DNA of 64,000 nucleotides from positions 3,940-67,939 of the forward strand of contig NZ_CAXUSG020000019.1 in NCBI RefSeq assembly GCF_964253915.1. Direction: 5' to 3'. The notes under the pieces were generated by a model. The model worked only from the letters and a program-made list of their open reading frames with translations, searched no databases and had not been told where the DNA came from. The position numbers and the translations under genes were made by a program. Positions 9,161-17,885 of this stretch are shown piece by piece; within the stretch, counting starts at the first letter, position 1, and each line of letters opens with the position of its first letter. The DNA is from Metarhizobium sp964253915. Its GTDB lineage: Bacteria; Pseudomonadota; Alphaproteobacteria; Rhizobiales; Rhizobiaceae.

Positions 9161-9433
9161 TCAGTGTCCGCAGCAGCAGTTGCATCCCTCGCTCTCGGCC
9201 CGCGTGATCTGAACGCGCCAGACCTCAGGGCCCTGCTCGAGATACAGCCAGCCGAATTCATCGGGATAGCGGGTGTCGATCTGGTGATGAAGGGGACGCG
9301 GATCGTGGTCGCTCGTGACATGCATAGCACCACCGGGCGCCAGACTGGTAAGCACCCCGAATATCGTCGGGTGGCGGTGGCTTGGCGGTATCTGCCGCAC
9401 GTCTATTTCGGGGATGTTCGCAGAGTTCAACAT
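9161..9433 (-). CDS. Small DUF2249 protein with C-terminal cysteine cluster
   Basis: The 90-residue protein is one DUF2249 domain (IDVRQIPPSHRHPTIFGVL, residues 10-28) containing several histidines. Its tail ends CNCCCGH, a plausible metal-binding site. The start follows AAGGAAG. It is the first gene of the minus-strand operon and is divergent from hemN. The intervening 240 bases contain one FNR/FixK-type and two NnrR-type palindromes, the nearest centred 87 bp upstream. Function is unknown; metal delivery or NO/redox sensing are guesses. Confidence 0.82.
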   Translation of the reverse strand: MLNSANIPEIDVRQIPPSHRHPTIFGVLTSLAPGGAMHVTSDHDPRPLHHQIDTRYPDEFGWLYLEQGPEVWRVQITRAESEGCNCCCGH

Positions 9434-9512
9434 GTCGCTTCCTTGTAACCATCGACTGATCTGGCGCCTCGCGCCAACGGTTCTCAGCATAGGAAGGCAG
9501 CTTGGCCGGTAC

Positions 9513-9528
9513 TTTGTCGGAGAACAAA
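9513..9528. promoter_or_regulatory. NnrR/FNR-type palindrome, DUF2249-operon side
   Basis: TTTGT-CGGAGA-ACAAA has perfect arms separated by 6 bases. It is a variant of the TTTGC-N6-GCAAA boxes found elsewhere in the window. It is the closest box to the minus-strand DUF2249 operon. Confidence 0.5.
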
Positions 9529-9535
9529 CATTGTC

Positions 9536-9549
9536 TTGATTGTCGTCAA
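9536..9549. promoter_or_regulatory. FNR/FixK-type box upstream of hemN
   Basis: TTGAT-TGTC-GTCAA differs from the FNR/FixK consensus TTGAT-N4-ATCAA at one arm position. Rhizobial hemN genes are known targets of FixK/FnrN. Here the box lies about 128 bp before hemN, next to a separate NnrR-type box, so either promoter direction is possible. Confidence 0.55.
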
Positions 9550-9601
9550 CGGCCACATGGGAAAGAAGAGATGCCCCTCGGCGAAGATATCCGAACCCGG
9601 G

Positions 9602-9617
9602 TTTGCGCAAAGGCAAA
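9602..9617. promoter_or_regulatory. NnrR-type box upstream of hemN
   Basis: TTTGC-GCAAAG-GCAAA has the same arms as the boxes at norC, norE and nirK/nnrS. Its centre is 61 bp before the hemN start, which would suit activation from about -41 of a promoter with a 20-base leader. Confidence 0.6.
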
Positions 9618-9670
9618 GAGAGACGTGAGCGCCGCCGCTAGATTACGGCATAACCTGAAGGATCACCTCA

Positions 9671-11020
9671 ATGTCCAGCGATCTTGTCGTCAAATATGGC
9701 GATGCCCGCCTGCCACGCTATACCAGCTACCCGACAGCCCCGAAGTTCTCAGATCAGGTCGGAGCGCAAGACACGCTTGACTGGATCCGCAACGTCGGCG
9801 CGCAGACCGTCTCCCTCTATCTTCACATCCCGTTCTGTCGATCCATGTGCTGGTATTGCGGTTGCCACACGACGATCACCGAACGCGACCAGCCTATCCT
9901 CGACTATCTCGACGTGCTGCGCCGCGAGATAGAATTGGTTTCGCAGGCCGCCAGGTCGCCCCTCGATGTCCGGGAAGTTCACTTTGGCGGCGGAACGCCG
10001 ACAATCATCGAGCCGCAGGAATTTGTGTCCCTGATGCAACTGCTCGGACAGCGCTTCCGGCTCGACGCGGGCGCAAACGTCTCTGTCGAGATCGATCCGC
10101 GAACCCTCACCCAGGCCATGGCGGAAGCCCTTGGGCGCTCGGGCGTAACGCGCGCAAGCCTCGGTGTGCAGAGCTTCGATCCTGTTGTGCAGAAGGCGAT
10201 CAACCGTATTCAGTCGGAAGAAACCACGCTGCTTACGGTAAACCGGCTGCGTGACAACGGCATTGGTCGGATCAATTTCGACCTCATCTACGGCTTGCCC
10301 CATCAGACGGTCGAATCCTGCGTCGCGACGGTTGGGGCCTCGCTGGCGATGATGCCCGACCGGTTTTCGGTATTCGGATATGCCCATATACCTTCGTTCA
10401 AAAAGCACCAGCGTCTGATCGATGAGACGGCATTGCCTGGTCCGCAGGCGCGTAACGAACAGGCGGAAGCCATCGCCGCCGCGCTCGTTTCGGCCGGCTA
10501 TGTGCGCATCGGTCTCGACCATTTCGCACTTCCGCAAGACGAGCTGGCGCTTTCTGCCAAACATGGCACGCTGCGTCGCAACTTTCAGGGCTACACCACC
10601 GATCAGTGCGAAACCCTCATCGGGTTCGGCGCGTCGGCAATCGGTCGTTTTCGTCAGGGTTACGTTCAGAACGAAGTTCCCCCGGGCCAGTATGCCAGAC
10701 GCATTTCGGAAGGATCCCTGTCGAGCGCCAGGGGCTATCGGCTGACTGCCGAGGACCGGTTGCGGGCCGATGTGATCGAGCGATTGATGTGCGACTTCGT
10801 CGTGGACATCGCGGCAATGTCTGCGCACCACGGCTTTGAGCCGGACGTCCTGCTAACAGGGAACGAACGCTTGCGCGCGCTGGCAGACGACGGAGTTATC
10901 GTGATGGAGGAAGGTGTCGTCAGGGTCAGGCTCGAAGAGCGTTTCCTTGTGCGAACGGTCGCATCGGCTTTCGACGCCTATCTGAACGACACGGCACGGA
11001 CTTTCAGCAAGGCCGCGTAA
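9671..11020 (+). CDS. hemN: Oxygen-independent coproporphyrinogen III dehydrogenase HemN
   Basis: This radical-SAM enzyme decarboxylates coproporphyrinogen III without oxygen, which is needed to make haem for cytochromes during anaerobic respiration. The 449-residue product has the radical-SAM motif CRSMCWYCGC (C56, C60, C63, with the family's extra C65). Next come 'HFGGGTPTI', 'EIDPRTLT' and 'GVQSFDPVVQKAINRIQS', and then the C-terminal HemN domain. Length and motifs match true HemN rather than the shorter HemW proteins. FixK-type and NnrR-type boxes upstream suggest dual oxygen and NO control. A strong hairpin separates it from convergent norD. Confidence 0.95.
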   Translation: MSSDLVVKYGDARLPRYTSYPTAPKFSDQVGAQDTLDWIRNVGAQTVSLYLHIPFCRSMCWYCGCHTTITERDQPILDYLDVLRREIELVSQAARSPLDVREVHFGGGTPTIIEPQEFVSLMQLLGQRFRLDAGANVSVEIDPRTLTQAMAEALGRSGVTRASLGVQSFDPVVQKAINRIQSEETTLLTVNRLRDNGIGRINFDLIYGLPHQTVESCVATVGASLAMMPDRFSVFGYAHIPSFKKHQRLIDETALPGPQARNEQAEAIAAALVSAGYVRIGLDHFALPQDELALSAKHGTLRRNFQGYTTDQCETLIGFGASAIGRFRQGYVQNEVPPGQYARRISEGSLSSARGYRLTAEDRLRADVIERLMCDFVVDIAAMSAHHGFEPDVLLTGNERLRALADDGVIVMEEGVVRVRLEERFLVRTVASAFDAYLNDTARTFSKAA

Positions 11021-11051
11021 CGCGGCCGCAAAATTGGGGAAATGACGAAAC

Positions 11052-11075
11052 GCCCGGTGGCCGCCTCCACCGGGC
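11052..11075. terminator. Bidirectional terminator between hemN and norD
   Basis: GCCCGGTGG and CCACCGGGC form a 9-bp GC-rich stem around a 6-base loop, with AAAC before it and ATTT after it. It sits between two convergent genes, so it can serve both. Confidence 0.75.
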
Positions 11076-11097
11076 ATTTCTGCGACACGCTTCCCCG

Positions 11098-12993
11098 TCA
11101 GCGTGTCAGACCGCGGTAGATGGCCGGCAAAGCGGACGGAAGTTTGGCAATATTGCCGACGATGGCAAAACCGTTGCGACCGAACATGGCAGGCAGATAA
11201 GATCTGGCATCCTTGTCGATCGTGACGGCAAAAACGGATTGTCCAGCCCTTCGAGCCTCGGCCACTGCCTTGCGCGAATCCTCAAGGGCAAAACGGCCTT
11301 CATAGTGATCGATGTCGTTGGGTTTGCCGTCCGTCAGAACGAGGAGCAGCTTCGTCCGGTTCGGCTGTTTGCTGAGATCGGCGGACGCGTGCCTGATGGC
11401 CGCGCCGATGCGGGTATAGTAGCCGGGCTTCAGCGATGCGATACGGCGTTCGACATCGCCACTCATCTCTTCGCCAAACGCTTTGACCGTTTCGATGCGC
11501 ACCCAGGATCGACGTCGCGAGGTGAAGGTCAGGATCGAATGATTGGTTCCGCAGGCCGAAAGACCGTTGGCAAGCACATTCAGTGCATCTTTTTCGACAT
11601 CGAGGACGCGGTGATCGTCGAACCAGGCATCCGTCGACAAGGAAACGTCGACGAGGATTGTCACCGCAAGGTCGTGTCCTTGCGGCCTCGACAGGAGGTG
11701 GATTTTTTCCGACCCCTCGCCACCGGCGGCAAGGTCGGCGCGCATCCTGACGACCGCATCGAGATCGAGTTCGTTGCCGTCCAGCTGGTTGCGGAGGGTT
11801 TCGTTCCTCGGCCTGAGGATTTCGAACTGTTTGCGGACACGCCGCACCAGCGTCTTGCCGTCGGCCGACGGGCTTGGGGCCTCGCTGCTTATCTGGGCCG
11901 TCGAGCAGATCACCCGGCAATAGGAGGGCATGTATTCGCCCTTGCGATAGTTCCATTCTGGATAGGTGGTCTCCCCCTCGATCGAGGCCGGATCGACGGC
12001 CTCAGGCGGCAGGTCAAGATCGAACCGGAATTTGGCCGACGGTCTTTCCTTGCGACGGCCGAGTCTGACCTCGTCCAGATTGCTCGCCGCATCCTTGTCG
12101 CCATCTTCCTTGTCGTCCGTCGGGCGGTCGACATTGACCATCTCCGCCATCGCGAGGATCTTCTCGAAGCGGTTAAGGATGAAAGGGCTTCGATCGGTAG
12201 TCGACCGCGTCGTGTCGCGTTCGGCGTTGAAGCGCCCGCTTCCCTCAAGGGCGTCGATCATCCCCGCCGCGGCATCGTCGTCGCCGGTGTCGGAGCGAAC
12301 TTCTGCACGCGCGATGTATCCTGGCCAAAGCGGCACGGCGAGCATGCTTTGATAGCCGGCTGGCGCCCTTATGGGGAAGATCGAGGGTGGAACGGCTTCG
12401 GGACGGCCAGCGCCCACCGATAGGATGTTGATGATCCGGTTTTCCATCAGCCGTTCGACGGGCGGCAGAACACCGCGGCGACGCTCCATGAGCAACGCGC
12501 CGCAAAGCGCGCGGTATCTTGAAGCAAGACCCGGGAATTGACCGATCACCCTGGCAACCGTGAGGTTGGCGATATCGAGTGCTTCGCTATCGGCCAGCAT
12601 CGGGTCGTTGGTCGTCGGCACAATCGCCGGCATCGTCGCCAGATAGGCGGCAAGCCAGACATAAAGATCGCGATTGAGGCTCCGGTCGGGAAAGAAATCA
12701 GCGATCGGTGGCAGCATGACAGATCCTCCGTCCCTGCAGGCACCCGCCATCTTCTCCTCCCCAAGGCCGATCAGCTGCCGCAATCTCAGCCGATGGCGCG
12801 CCGTCTTTGCGTGCGCAGGTCCCAGTTGTGCTGCAACCTCGCCGCCGAAGCCGCGAAAGCAGATGGCGAGATACGGCTTTACTTCGTCGAAGGACACCGC
12901 GTCGCCGGGATAACGGGGCATGCTGGCGGTCGAGCCGACGAGACGATGCCAGAACTTACCGACGCTTTCCTCAAGTTCCAAAAATTCGAACAT
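11098..12993 (-). CDS. norD: Nitric oxide reductase activation protein NorD
   Basis: NorD works with the AAA+ protein NorQ to activate cytochrome c NO reductase, probably by inserting the non-haem iron. The 631-residue product ends in a von Willebrand A domain (about residues 435-630). Its MIDAS motif DVSLST follows 'LAVTIL', with later 'LLVLTDGKPND'. The middle is charged and acidic (EEDGDKD-type region near residue 285). It is last in norCBQD, 7 bases after norQ. Confidence 0.94.
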   Translation of the reverse strand: MFEFLELEESVGKFWHRLVGSTASMPRYPGDAVSFDEVKPYLAICFRGFGGEVAAQLGPAHAKTARHRLRLRQLIGLGEEKMAGACRDGGSVMLPPIADFFPDRSLNRDLYVWLAAYLATMPAIVPTTNDPMLADSEALDIANLTVARVIGQFPGLASRYRALCGALLMERRRGVLPPVERLMENRIINILSVGAGRPEAVPPSIFPIRAPAGYQSMLAVPLWPGYIARAEVRSDTGDDDAAAGMIDALEGSGRFNAERDTTRSTTDRSPFILNRFEKILAMAEMVNVDRPTDDKEDGDKDAASNLDEVRLGRRKERPSAKFRFDLDLPPEAVDPASIEGETTYPEWNYRKGEYMPSYCRVICSTAQISSEAPSPSADGKTLVRRVRKQFEILRPRNETLRNQLDGNELDLDAVVRMRADLAAGGEGSEKIHLLSRPQGHDLAVTILVDVSLSTDAWFDDHRVLDVEKDALNVLANGLSACGTNHSILTFTSRRRSWVRIETVKAFGEEMSGDVERRIASLKPGYYTRIGAAIRHASADLSKQPNRTKLLLVLTDGKPNDIDHYEGRFALEDSRKAVAEARRAGQSVFAVTIDKDARSYLPAMFGRNGFAIVGNIAKLPSALPAIYRGLTR

Positions 12994-13000
12994 GATGCGT

Positions 13001-13813
13001 CTATCCGGTTATACCGTTCGCGACTTCGATCAAGGCGGTGCGGACATCGGGATCATCCGTCAGCGGTTCAATGATCGCGGCGCGAACGGCATCCTTGCGA
13101 TCCATGCCGCTGTCGATCAGGCAGGCGCAATAGACCAGGAGGCGTGTCGAGACACCTTCTTCGATATCGTGGCCCTTGAGCGATCGAAGGCGTCTGGCCA
13201 GTTCCACCAGTGGTGCGACGCGCGCCTCGTCAAGACCGCTTTCGACTGAAACGACCGCGACTTCCTGAGCCTTAGGCAGGAAATCAAATTCGATCGAAAC
13301 GAAGCGCTGTTTGGTCGAGGGTTTGAGCGCCTTGAGAATGTTCTGGTATCCGGGGTTATACGAGACGACCAGCATGAAGCCGGGAGTTGCTTCAAGGCAT
13401 TCCCCGGTGCGCTCTAGCGGCAAGATGCGCCGGTCGTCGGTCAGTGGATGCAAAACAACGGCGACGTCCTTGCGGGCCTCGACGATCTCGTCGAGATAGC
13501 ATATGCCGCCGTCTCGCACCGCCCGGGTGAGCGGCCCGTCGACCCAAACCGTATCGCCGCCCTTGAGCAGATAGCGGCCCGTGAGATCGGCGGCGGCAAG
13601 ATCGTCATGGCAGGACACCGTCGCAAGCGGCAGGCCAAGCCGCGCCGCCATATGGCTGACAAAACGTGTCTTGCCACAGCCGGTCGGCCCTTTTAGCAAG
13701 AGCGGAAGCTGCCGTGTCCATGCTGTCTCGAACAGCCGGCACTCGTTGCCGCTCGGGATGTAGGAGGGGATGTCGAGGCGCGCTCCAGCGCTGGGAATTG
13801 TGTGCAAGGTCAT
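13001..13813 (-). CDS. norQ: AAA+ ATPase NorQ
   Basis: NorQ is a MoxR-class ATPase required to activate NO reductase. The 270-residue product has Walker A GPTGCGKT (about residues 42-49), Walker B 'GICYLDEI' and the sensor stretch 'FMLVVSYNPGYQ'. The start at 13813 gives the usual 'IPSYIPSGNECRLFE' N-terminus; a longer frame would run into norB. norD follows after 7 bases and norB precedes by 59. Confidence 0.95.
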   Translation of the reverse strand: MTLHTIPSAGARLDIPSYIPSGNECRLFETAWTRQLPLLLKGPTGCGKTRFVSHMAARLGLPLATVSCHDDLAAADLTGRYLLKGGDTVWVDGPLTRAVRDGGICYLDEIVEARKDVAVVLHPLTDDRRILPLERTGECLEATPGFMLVVSYNPGYQNILKALKPSTKQRFVSIEFDFLPKAQEVAVVSVESGLDEARVAPLVELARRLRSLKGHDIEEGVSTRLLVYCACLIDSGMDRKDAVRAAIIEPLTDDPDVRTALIEVANGITG

Positions 13814-13872
13814 TGCCAGGCTCCGTGTTTCCTTTGAAAAGATTGCCCCGCCCTGCGGCGGGGCCGGTTGGT

Positions 13873-15216
13873 TTACTCGGCCGGATGAAGCGAGCCGATC
13901 GCGGTCTGGGGTTCCTTGCCCGGAACGAAGATTGCCCACAGGAACATCAGCGCCGAGATCAGCACGAAGACGCCCGAACCGAGCCTGATCCAGTAGAAGA
14001 TCGCCAACTGGTCCTGGACATCCATGTAGCCCTCGCCCAATACCCTCTGCAGATGGACCTGCAGGACGCCGGCGAAGGTGAGCGCGAAGGTCATGACCGA
14101 CATGGCGGTGCACATGATCCAGAAACTGACGATCGAAAGCATCTGGTTATAAGGCGCGCGACCGCGGATCTCCGGGATCGCATAGGCCATGGCCGCGAGA
14201 TTGATCATCACATAGGCGCCGAAGAAGGCCAGATGCCCATGGGCGGCGGTGACCTGCGTGCCGTGGGTGTAGTAGTTCACCGACGAAAGGGTGTGTAGGA
14301 AGCCCCAGACACCGGCGCCGAAGAAGGCCATCACCGAGCAGCCGATCGACCAAAGGATTGCGGCCTTGTTGGGGTGTTTGCGCCCGGCCTTCCAGGTCAT
14401 GACGAAGGTGAAAATCACCATGGTGAAGAACGGCGCAACTTCAAGCGTCGAGAAGATCGAACCGATCCACTGCCAGTAGCCGGGCGCACCTATCCAGTAG
14501 AAGTGGTGGCCGGTTCCGAGGATGCCCGAAAACAGCGCCAGGCCGACGATGACATAGAGCCACTTCTCTACGACTTCGCGATCGATGCCGTTGAGCTTGA
14601 TCATCAGGAACGCCAGGATCGACGCCATGATCAGTTCCCAAACGCCCTCGACCCACAGATGCACGACATACCACCAGTACATCTTGTCGAGCGCCAGATT
14701 GGCGGGATTGTAGAAGGCGAAGAGGAAGAAGATCGCCACACCCCATAGCCCGAAGATCAGGATATTGGTGACGACGGTCTTGCGACCCTTCAGCACTGTC
14801 AGGGTGATGTTGTAGAGGAACATCAGCGCAACGACGACGATGCCGACTTTGATGACGAATGGTTGCTCGAGGAACTCGCGTCCTTCGTGGATATGGAATA
14901 TATAGCCAACGACGGCGATCGCGGCGGCAATCAGGAAGATCCAGAACTGCGCGATGGCGATCCTTGTGCTGTAAAGCTCCGTCTCCGCCTCTTCGGGAAG
15001 CAGATAGTATGTGGTGCCCATGAAGCCCATCAACAGCCAGACAATCAGCGCGTTCGTATGGATCATCCGCACGATATTGAACGGCAGCAATTCGGACAGC
15101 GTGTTGGGCAGCACGTAGATCGTGCCGGCAAGCACGCCGAACAGGACCTGAGCGATGAACAGGCCGAGCGCGCCATAGAAATACAGCATCGCGACTTTTT
15201 GCGTTTGATATTTCAT
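13873..15216 (-). CDS. norB: Nitric oxide reductase, catalytic subunit NorB
   Basis: NorB is the cNOR-type haem-copper oxidase relative that reduces two NO to N2O in the membrane. It has 447 residues and about twelve helices. Haem and iron ligands are visible: HTNALIVWLL (low-spin haem His), HLWVEGVWE (FeB His and the essential Glu), GTGHHFYW (two FeB His) and HGTQVTAAHGHLAFFG (haem b and b3 His). It is co-transcribed with norC 22 bases upstream. Confidence 0.97.
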   Translation of the reverse strand: MKYQTQKVAMLYFYGALGLFIAQVLFGVLAGTIYVLPNTLSELLPFNIVRMIHTNALIVWLLMGFMGTTYYLLPEEAETELYSTRIAIAQFWIFLIAAAIAVVGYIFHIHEGREFLEQPFVIKVGIVVVALMFLYNITLTVLKGRKTVVTNILIFGLWGVAIFFLFAFYNPANLALDKMYWWYVVHLWVEGVWELIMASILAFLMIKLNGIDREVVEKWLYVIVGLALFSGILGTGHHFYWIGAPGYWQWIGSIFSTLEVAPFFTMVIFTFVMTWKAGRKHPNKAAILWSIGCSVMAFFGAGVWGFLHTLSSVNYYTHGTQVTAAHGHLAFFGAYVMINLAAMAYAIPEIRGRAPYNQMLSIVSFWIMCTAMSVMTFALTFAGVLQVHLQRVLGEGYMDVQDQLAIFYWIRLGSGVFVLISALMFLWAIFVPGKEPQTAIGSLHPAE

Positions 15217-15238
15217 GATGTCGTTTCCCTGATGCGCT

Positions 15239-15691
15239 TCAGCCCGCGTCGTTTGGCGGCCATTTCTGGGTCTTGATGGTGTTGGTCCACCGCAGGAAAT
15301 CCGCGAGGTCGTTGAGTTCCTGATCGGTCAGGTTGAACTGCGGCATCTGGCGGCGGCCTTCGATACCCGTGGGCTGAGCCTGCATCCATGCCTTGAATGT
15401 CTCGCGGGTGCTTTCGACATCGTCGTCACCGCCGAGGCGGGTCCAGACATTGCCAAGTTCCGGCGCGAAATAGGCGCCCTCACCCAGCAAGGTATGACAA
15501 TTGATGCAGGAGTTTTTTTCCCAGACATGCTTTCCGCGTGCCACCGAGTCGGTGAGCGTCGTCTCGTCGGTCGAGGTCGTGCGCATGTAATAGTGGCTGT
15601 GGGCGGTCAGGCCCACGAAGATCGCGAAGAAGAAGGCCGATCCGCCATAAAAGACGTTTCGAGCTCCTGTTTTGGTCAGGTGTTCTGACAT
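15239..15691 (-). CDS. norC: Nitric oxide reductase cytochrome c subunit NorC
   Basis: NorC is the membrane-anchored cytochrome c that feeds electrons to NorB. The 150-residue protein has one N-terminal helix (about residues 13-31), the haem site CINCH (62-66) and a likely axial Met116 in RRQMPQF. It starts the norCBQD operon. A perfect NnrR-type box lies about 120 bp upstream. Confidence 0.96.
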   Translation of the reverse strand: MSEHLTKTGARNVFYGGSAFFFAIFVGLTAHSHYYMRTTSTDETTLTDSVARGKHVWEKNSCINCHTLLGEGAYFAPELGNVWTRLGGDDDVESTRETFKAWMQAQPTGIEGRRQMPQFNLTDQELNDLADFLRWTNTIKTQKWPPNDAG

Positions 15692-15806
15692 TCGATGTCC
15701 CTCTCACTTCCCGCGGTCAAGGCGCGGGATCGTATGTTCCGGAAGCAAATGCGGTTGACCCGATTTGACCTCTTGGAAAGGGATGCCCGAACGCCGGAGG
15801 CGCTTC

Positions 15807-15822
15807 TTTGCTGAAATGCAAA
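15807..15822. promoter_or_regulatory. NnrR-type box of the norCBQD promoter
   Basis: TTTGC-TGAAAT-GCAAA has perfect palindromic arms 123 bp (centre) upstream of norC. If it acts near -41, the leader would be about 80 bases. It is one of several matching boxes in front of denitrification genes here. Confidence 0.65.
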
Positions 15823-15990
15823 CAGATTTGAGATCGATATGGATGAAGCGCTGTTGAGAGCCTCGGCCAGACGGACGCGCGTATCACCAGTGTGGTGGCG
15901 GCACTGCGCCACCCTGGGGTCTTCGGCGGCAGCTTCGACCATCACTTGAGACTAGCAACACAAAACGCGGTCAGAGGAAATTGGACGGGC

Positions 15991-16269
15991 TCAAAGAGAT
16001 GCGAGCGCGGCCTTGGCGACGGCTGCGACCACGAACAGGATGGGCCAGGCGATCAATGCGGCGGAAAGACCTCGCCGCATGCCGCGCAGCCCCATGAAAT
16101 CGAGGACGACGATCCTCGACTTCACCACTGTCAAGACAAGCACGACGCAGAGCGCGGCGAACGGAATGGCCTCATGTTTCCATTGCGCCGAAATCAACGC
16201 GGCGACGACCGCGATCAACAACAGGCCGGCGGCACTGCCCATCAACCATTTGGATTTATCGCGTTCCAT
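15991..16269 (-). CDS. norF: NorF family membrane protein
   Basis: NorF is a small cytochrome-oxidase-subunit-IV-like protein that supports NO reductase activity. The 92-residue product has three hydrophobic segments and the family's 'VVLVLTVVKSRIVVLDFMGL' stretch (about residues 42-61). It starts 3 bases after norE, with which it forms a two-gene unit. The 170 bases after it belong to the norC promoter side. Confidence 0.85.
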   Translation of the reverse strand: MERDKSKWLMGSAAGLLLIAVVAALISAQWKHEAIPFAALCVVLVLTVVKSRIVVLDFMGLRGMRRGLSAALIAWPILFVVAAVAKAALASL

Positions 16270-16272
16270 GTT

Positions 16273-16818
16273 TTAACCCAGATAGATCACGGGAAAGATA
16301 ACCAGCCAGACGATATCGATCACATGCCAGATGGTCGTGACGAGGACGACGTTGGATCGGCTCGGCTTGCGCGCCACCAGAAGCATGACCAAGCCGAGGA
16401 AGACGACATGGGCAAGATGAAAACCGGTGATCATGAAGTAGAGTTCGAAAAAGGCGTTGAACGTCGCGTCACCGACGAAGCGCAGCTCCTCTCGATATTC
16501 GAGGAGCTTGATCGCCGTAAACAGGAAGCCGAGTGTTGCAGCACCCAGCAGCGCGATTGTGCGGGTTCGTTCAGCATCGGCTCGCGCGGCTTCGGCGGCC
16601 AGCCAGCCGCTCGCGATCAAGACGAGGGTATTAATGCTGGCGAGCCGGCTGTCGAGGTGGATTTTCGCGAGACTGAAGCTCTCGTGATGCAGGTAGGACA
16701 TGACGAGAAAGCCGCCAAGCAGGACGCCGAAGGCTGCAAGCTCGCTCCACACCAGTAACCAGAGAATAAGCTCGCCGCCGTCTGCTTCGTCTTCGACCGT
16801 ATCGCCGATTACCGCCAT
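16273..16818 (-). CDS. norE: Cytochrome c oxidase subunit III-like protein NorE
   Basis: NorE resembles subunit III of haem-copper oxidases and is associated with full NO reductase activity. The 181-residue product has five hydrophobic helices with family features such as 'LVWSELAAFGVLLGGFLVMS' (residues 23-42) and 'ITGFHLAHVVFLG'. A TTTGC-N6-GCAAA box lies 61 bp upstream in the region shared with the divergent nnrU genes. Confidence 0.9.
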   Translation of the reverse strand: MAVIGDTVEDEADGGELILWLLVWSELAAFGVLLGGFLVMSYLHHESFSLAKIHLDSRLASINTLVLIASGWLAAEAARADAERTRTIALLGAATLGFLFTAIKLLEYREELRFVGDATFNAFFELYFMITGFHLAHVVFLGLVMLLVARKPSRSNVVLVTTIWHVIDIVWLVIFPVIYLG

Positions 16819-16871
16819 CTGTCCCGCGTCTCCGTTTCGGCCCAGAGTTAATGGTTTGGCGGCGCATCTTC

Positions 16872-16887
16872 TTTGCTCGAGCGCAAA
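16872..16887. promoter_or_regulatory. NnrR-type box between norE and the nnrU genes
   Basis: TTTGC-TCGAGC-GCAAA is placed symmetrically: its centre is 61 bp from the norE start and 54 bp from the start of the small membrane protein on the other strand. It probably controls both directions. Confidence 0.65.
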
Positions 16888-16933
16888 GAGTTTGCGCTTG
16901 CTCTATGGGACAAGGCCGGAAAGGAGACAGTCA

Positions 16934-17089
16934 ATGTCAGATGCGCAACTCGGCCTTGTGGTGGCCACCCCCATTATCGTCGGCTTTTCGATCGCTCTCT
17001 ACAGAATGGGGGTGCTGCAACGCTATAGTGCAACGATCGCCGTTGCGGCGTCATGCGTGATCGCCGCGGTTCTTTTCCTGCAGCAGTGA
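16934..17089 (+). CDS. 51-residue membrane protein upstream of nnrU
   Basis: The short frame starts at an ATG preceded by AAGGAGA. It encodes two hydrophobic segments (about residues 7-24 and 31-49) joined by 'YRMGVLQRYSATI'. nnrU follows 13 bases later, so the two are one operon behind the NnrR-type box. I do not recognise the family. It could be a small partner of NnrU or an NnrT-type protein. Confidence 0.7.
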   Translation: MSDAQLGLVVATPIIVGFSIALYRMGVLQRYSATIAVAASCVIAAVLFLQQ

Positions 17090-17102
17090 GCTGGATCTTC
17101 TA

Positions 17103-17792
17103 ATGTCAGGCATGGCCGCCGCCCTTGCGCTTTTTATCGCGCTGCATTCCATCCCGGCAATCCCGTCGCTAAAAGCCAGAATCATCGCAACGATCGGCCG
17201 ATCGCCATACTTGATCGCCTATTCGATCGTCTCCACCGGGGTTTTAATCTGGCTGTTCTACGAGGCGCTCAAAACCGACTACGTCGAGCTTTGGAGCATT
17301 GCCGCCTGGCAGGTTCATCTAACATTTGTCGCGGCGCCGCTCGGACTGTTCCTGGTGATCGCCGGCCTGTTCAGCGCCAACCCGTTCTCCGTGACTTTGA
17401 GACGCGATGGATCAGGCAAAGGCGCCATCGTCGGCGTCACGAGACATCCGGTACTCTGGGGGTTCTTCTTCTGGGCGGCCGGCCATATTCCTCCGAACGG
17501 CGATCTGCGATCCTTGATCCTGTTCGGGGGTTTCGGCTGTTTTTCCTTGGGCGGCGTGCTGATGGCAGAGCGCAGGAGCCGGCGTAAATTTGGCGCCGCT
17601 TGGAAAGAGATGATTGCCAACACCTCCGTGTTACCAATGCTGGCGATCGCGACCAGACCGCGATCCTTCAGGATTGACGCAATCATGCTCATCAGTGCGG
17701 CTGCGACCGTCGCCGCGACGATCTGGCTACTGCATGGCGGACATGCCTGGCTGGTTGGCGCAGATCCCCTTGCCACGCTGAGCGCACTCTAG
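17103..17792 (+). CDS. nnrU: NnrU family membrane protein
   Basis: NnrU-family proteins are polytopic membrane proteins found in denitrification clusters and related to methyltransferase-like isoprenylcysteine proteins. They are needed for normal nitrite/NO metabolism in some rhodobacters, with unknown chemistry. The 229-residue product begins with hydrophobic 'LFIALHSIPAIPSLKARI' and contains 'VTRHPVLWGFFFWAAGHI' (about residues 117-134) and 'AERRSRRKFGAAWKEM'. It is convergent with the copper gene 17886-19502. Confidence 0.9.
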   Translation: MSGMAAALALFIALHSIPAIPSLKARIIATIGRSPYLIAYSIVSTGVLIWLFYEALKTDYVELWSIAAWQVHLTFVAAPLGLFLVIAGLFSANPFSVTLRRDGSGKGAIVGVTRHPVLWGFFFWAAGHIPPNGDLRSLILFGGFGCFSLGGVLMAERRSRRKFGAAWKEMIANTSVLPMLAIATRPRSFRIDAIMLISAAATVAATIWLLHGGHAWLVGADPLATLSAL

Positions 17793-17885
17793 CAGCGCGC
17801 CCCGCCAGCGCAATCCTCGCCAGGCCACCTCGTACGGCCGATGAAGCCTGTCTGTGATGTCGACCATCCCATGAAGGCGCTCGGA

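Noticed and set aside
9749..10831. 360-codon open frame opposite hemN
   Set aside because: It is antisense to hemN, with no recognisable domain, and is explained by GC-rich codon bias.
11239..12423. 394-codon open frame opposite norD
   Set aside because: It is antisense to norD, which has a clear vWA domain. The other strand shows no motif.
15892..16758. 288-codon open frame opposite norE and norF
   Set aside because: It is antisense to norE and norF, with a His/Asp/Gln-rich composition typical of shadow frames.
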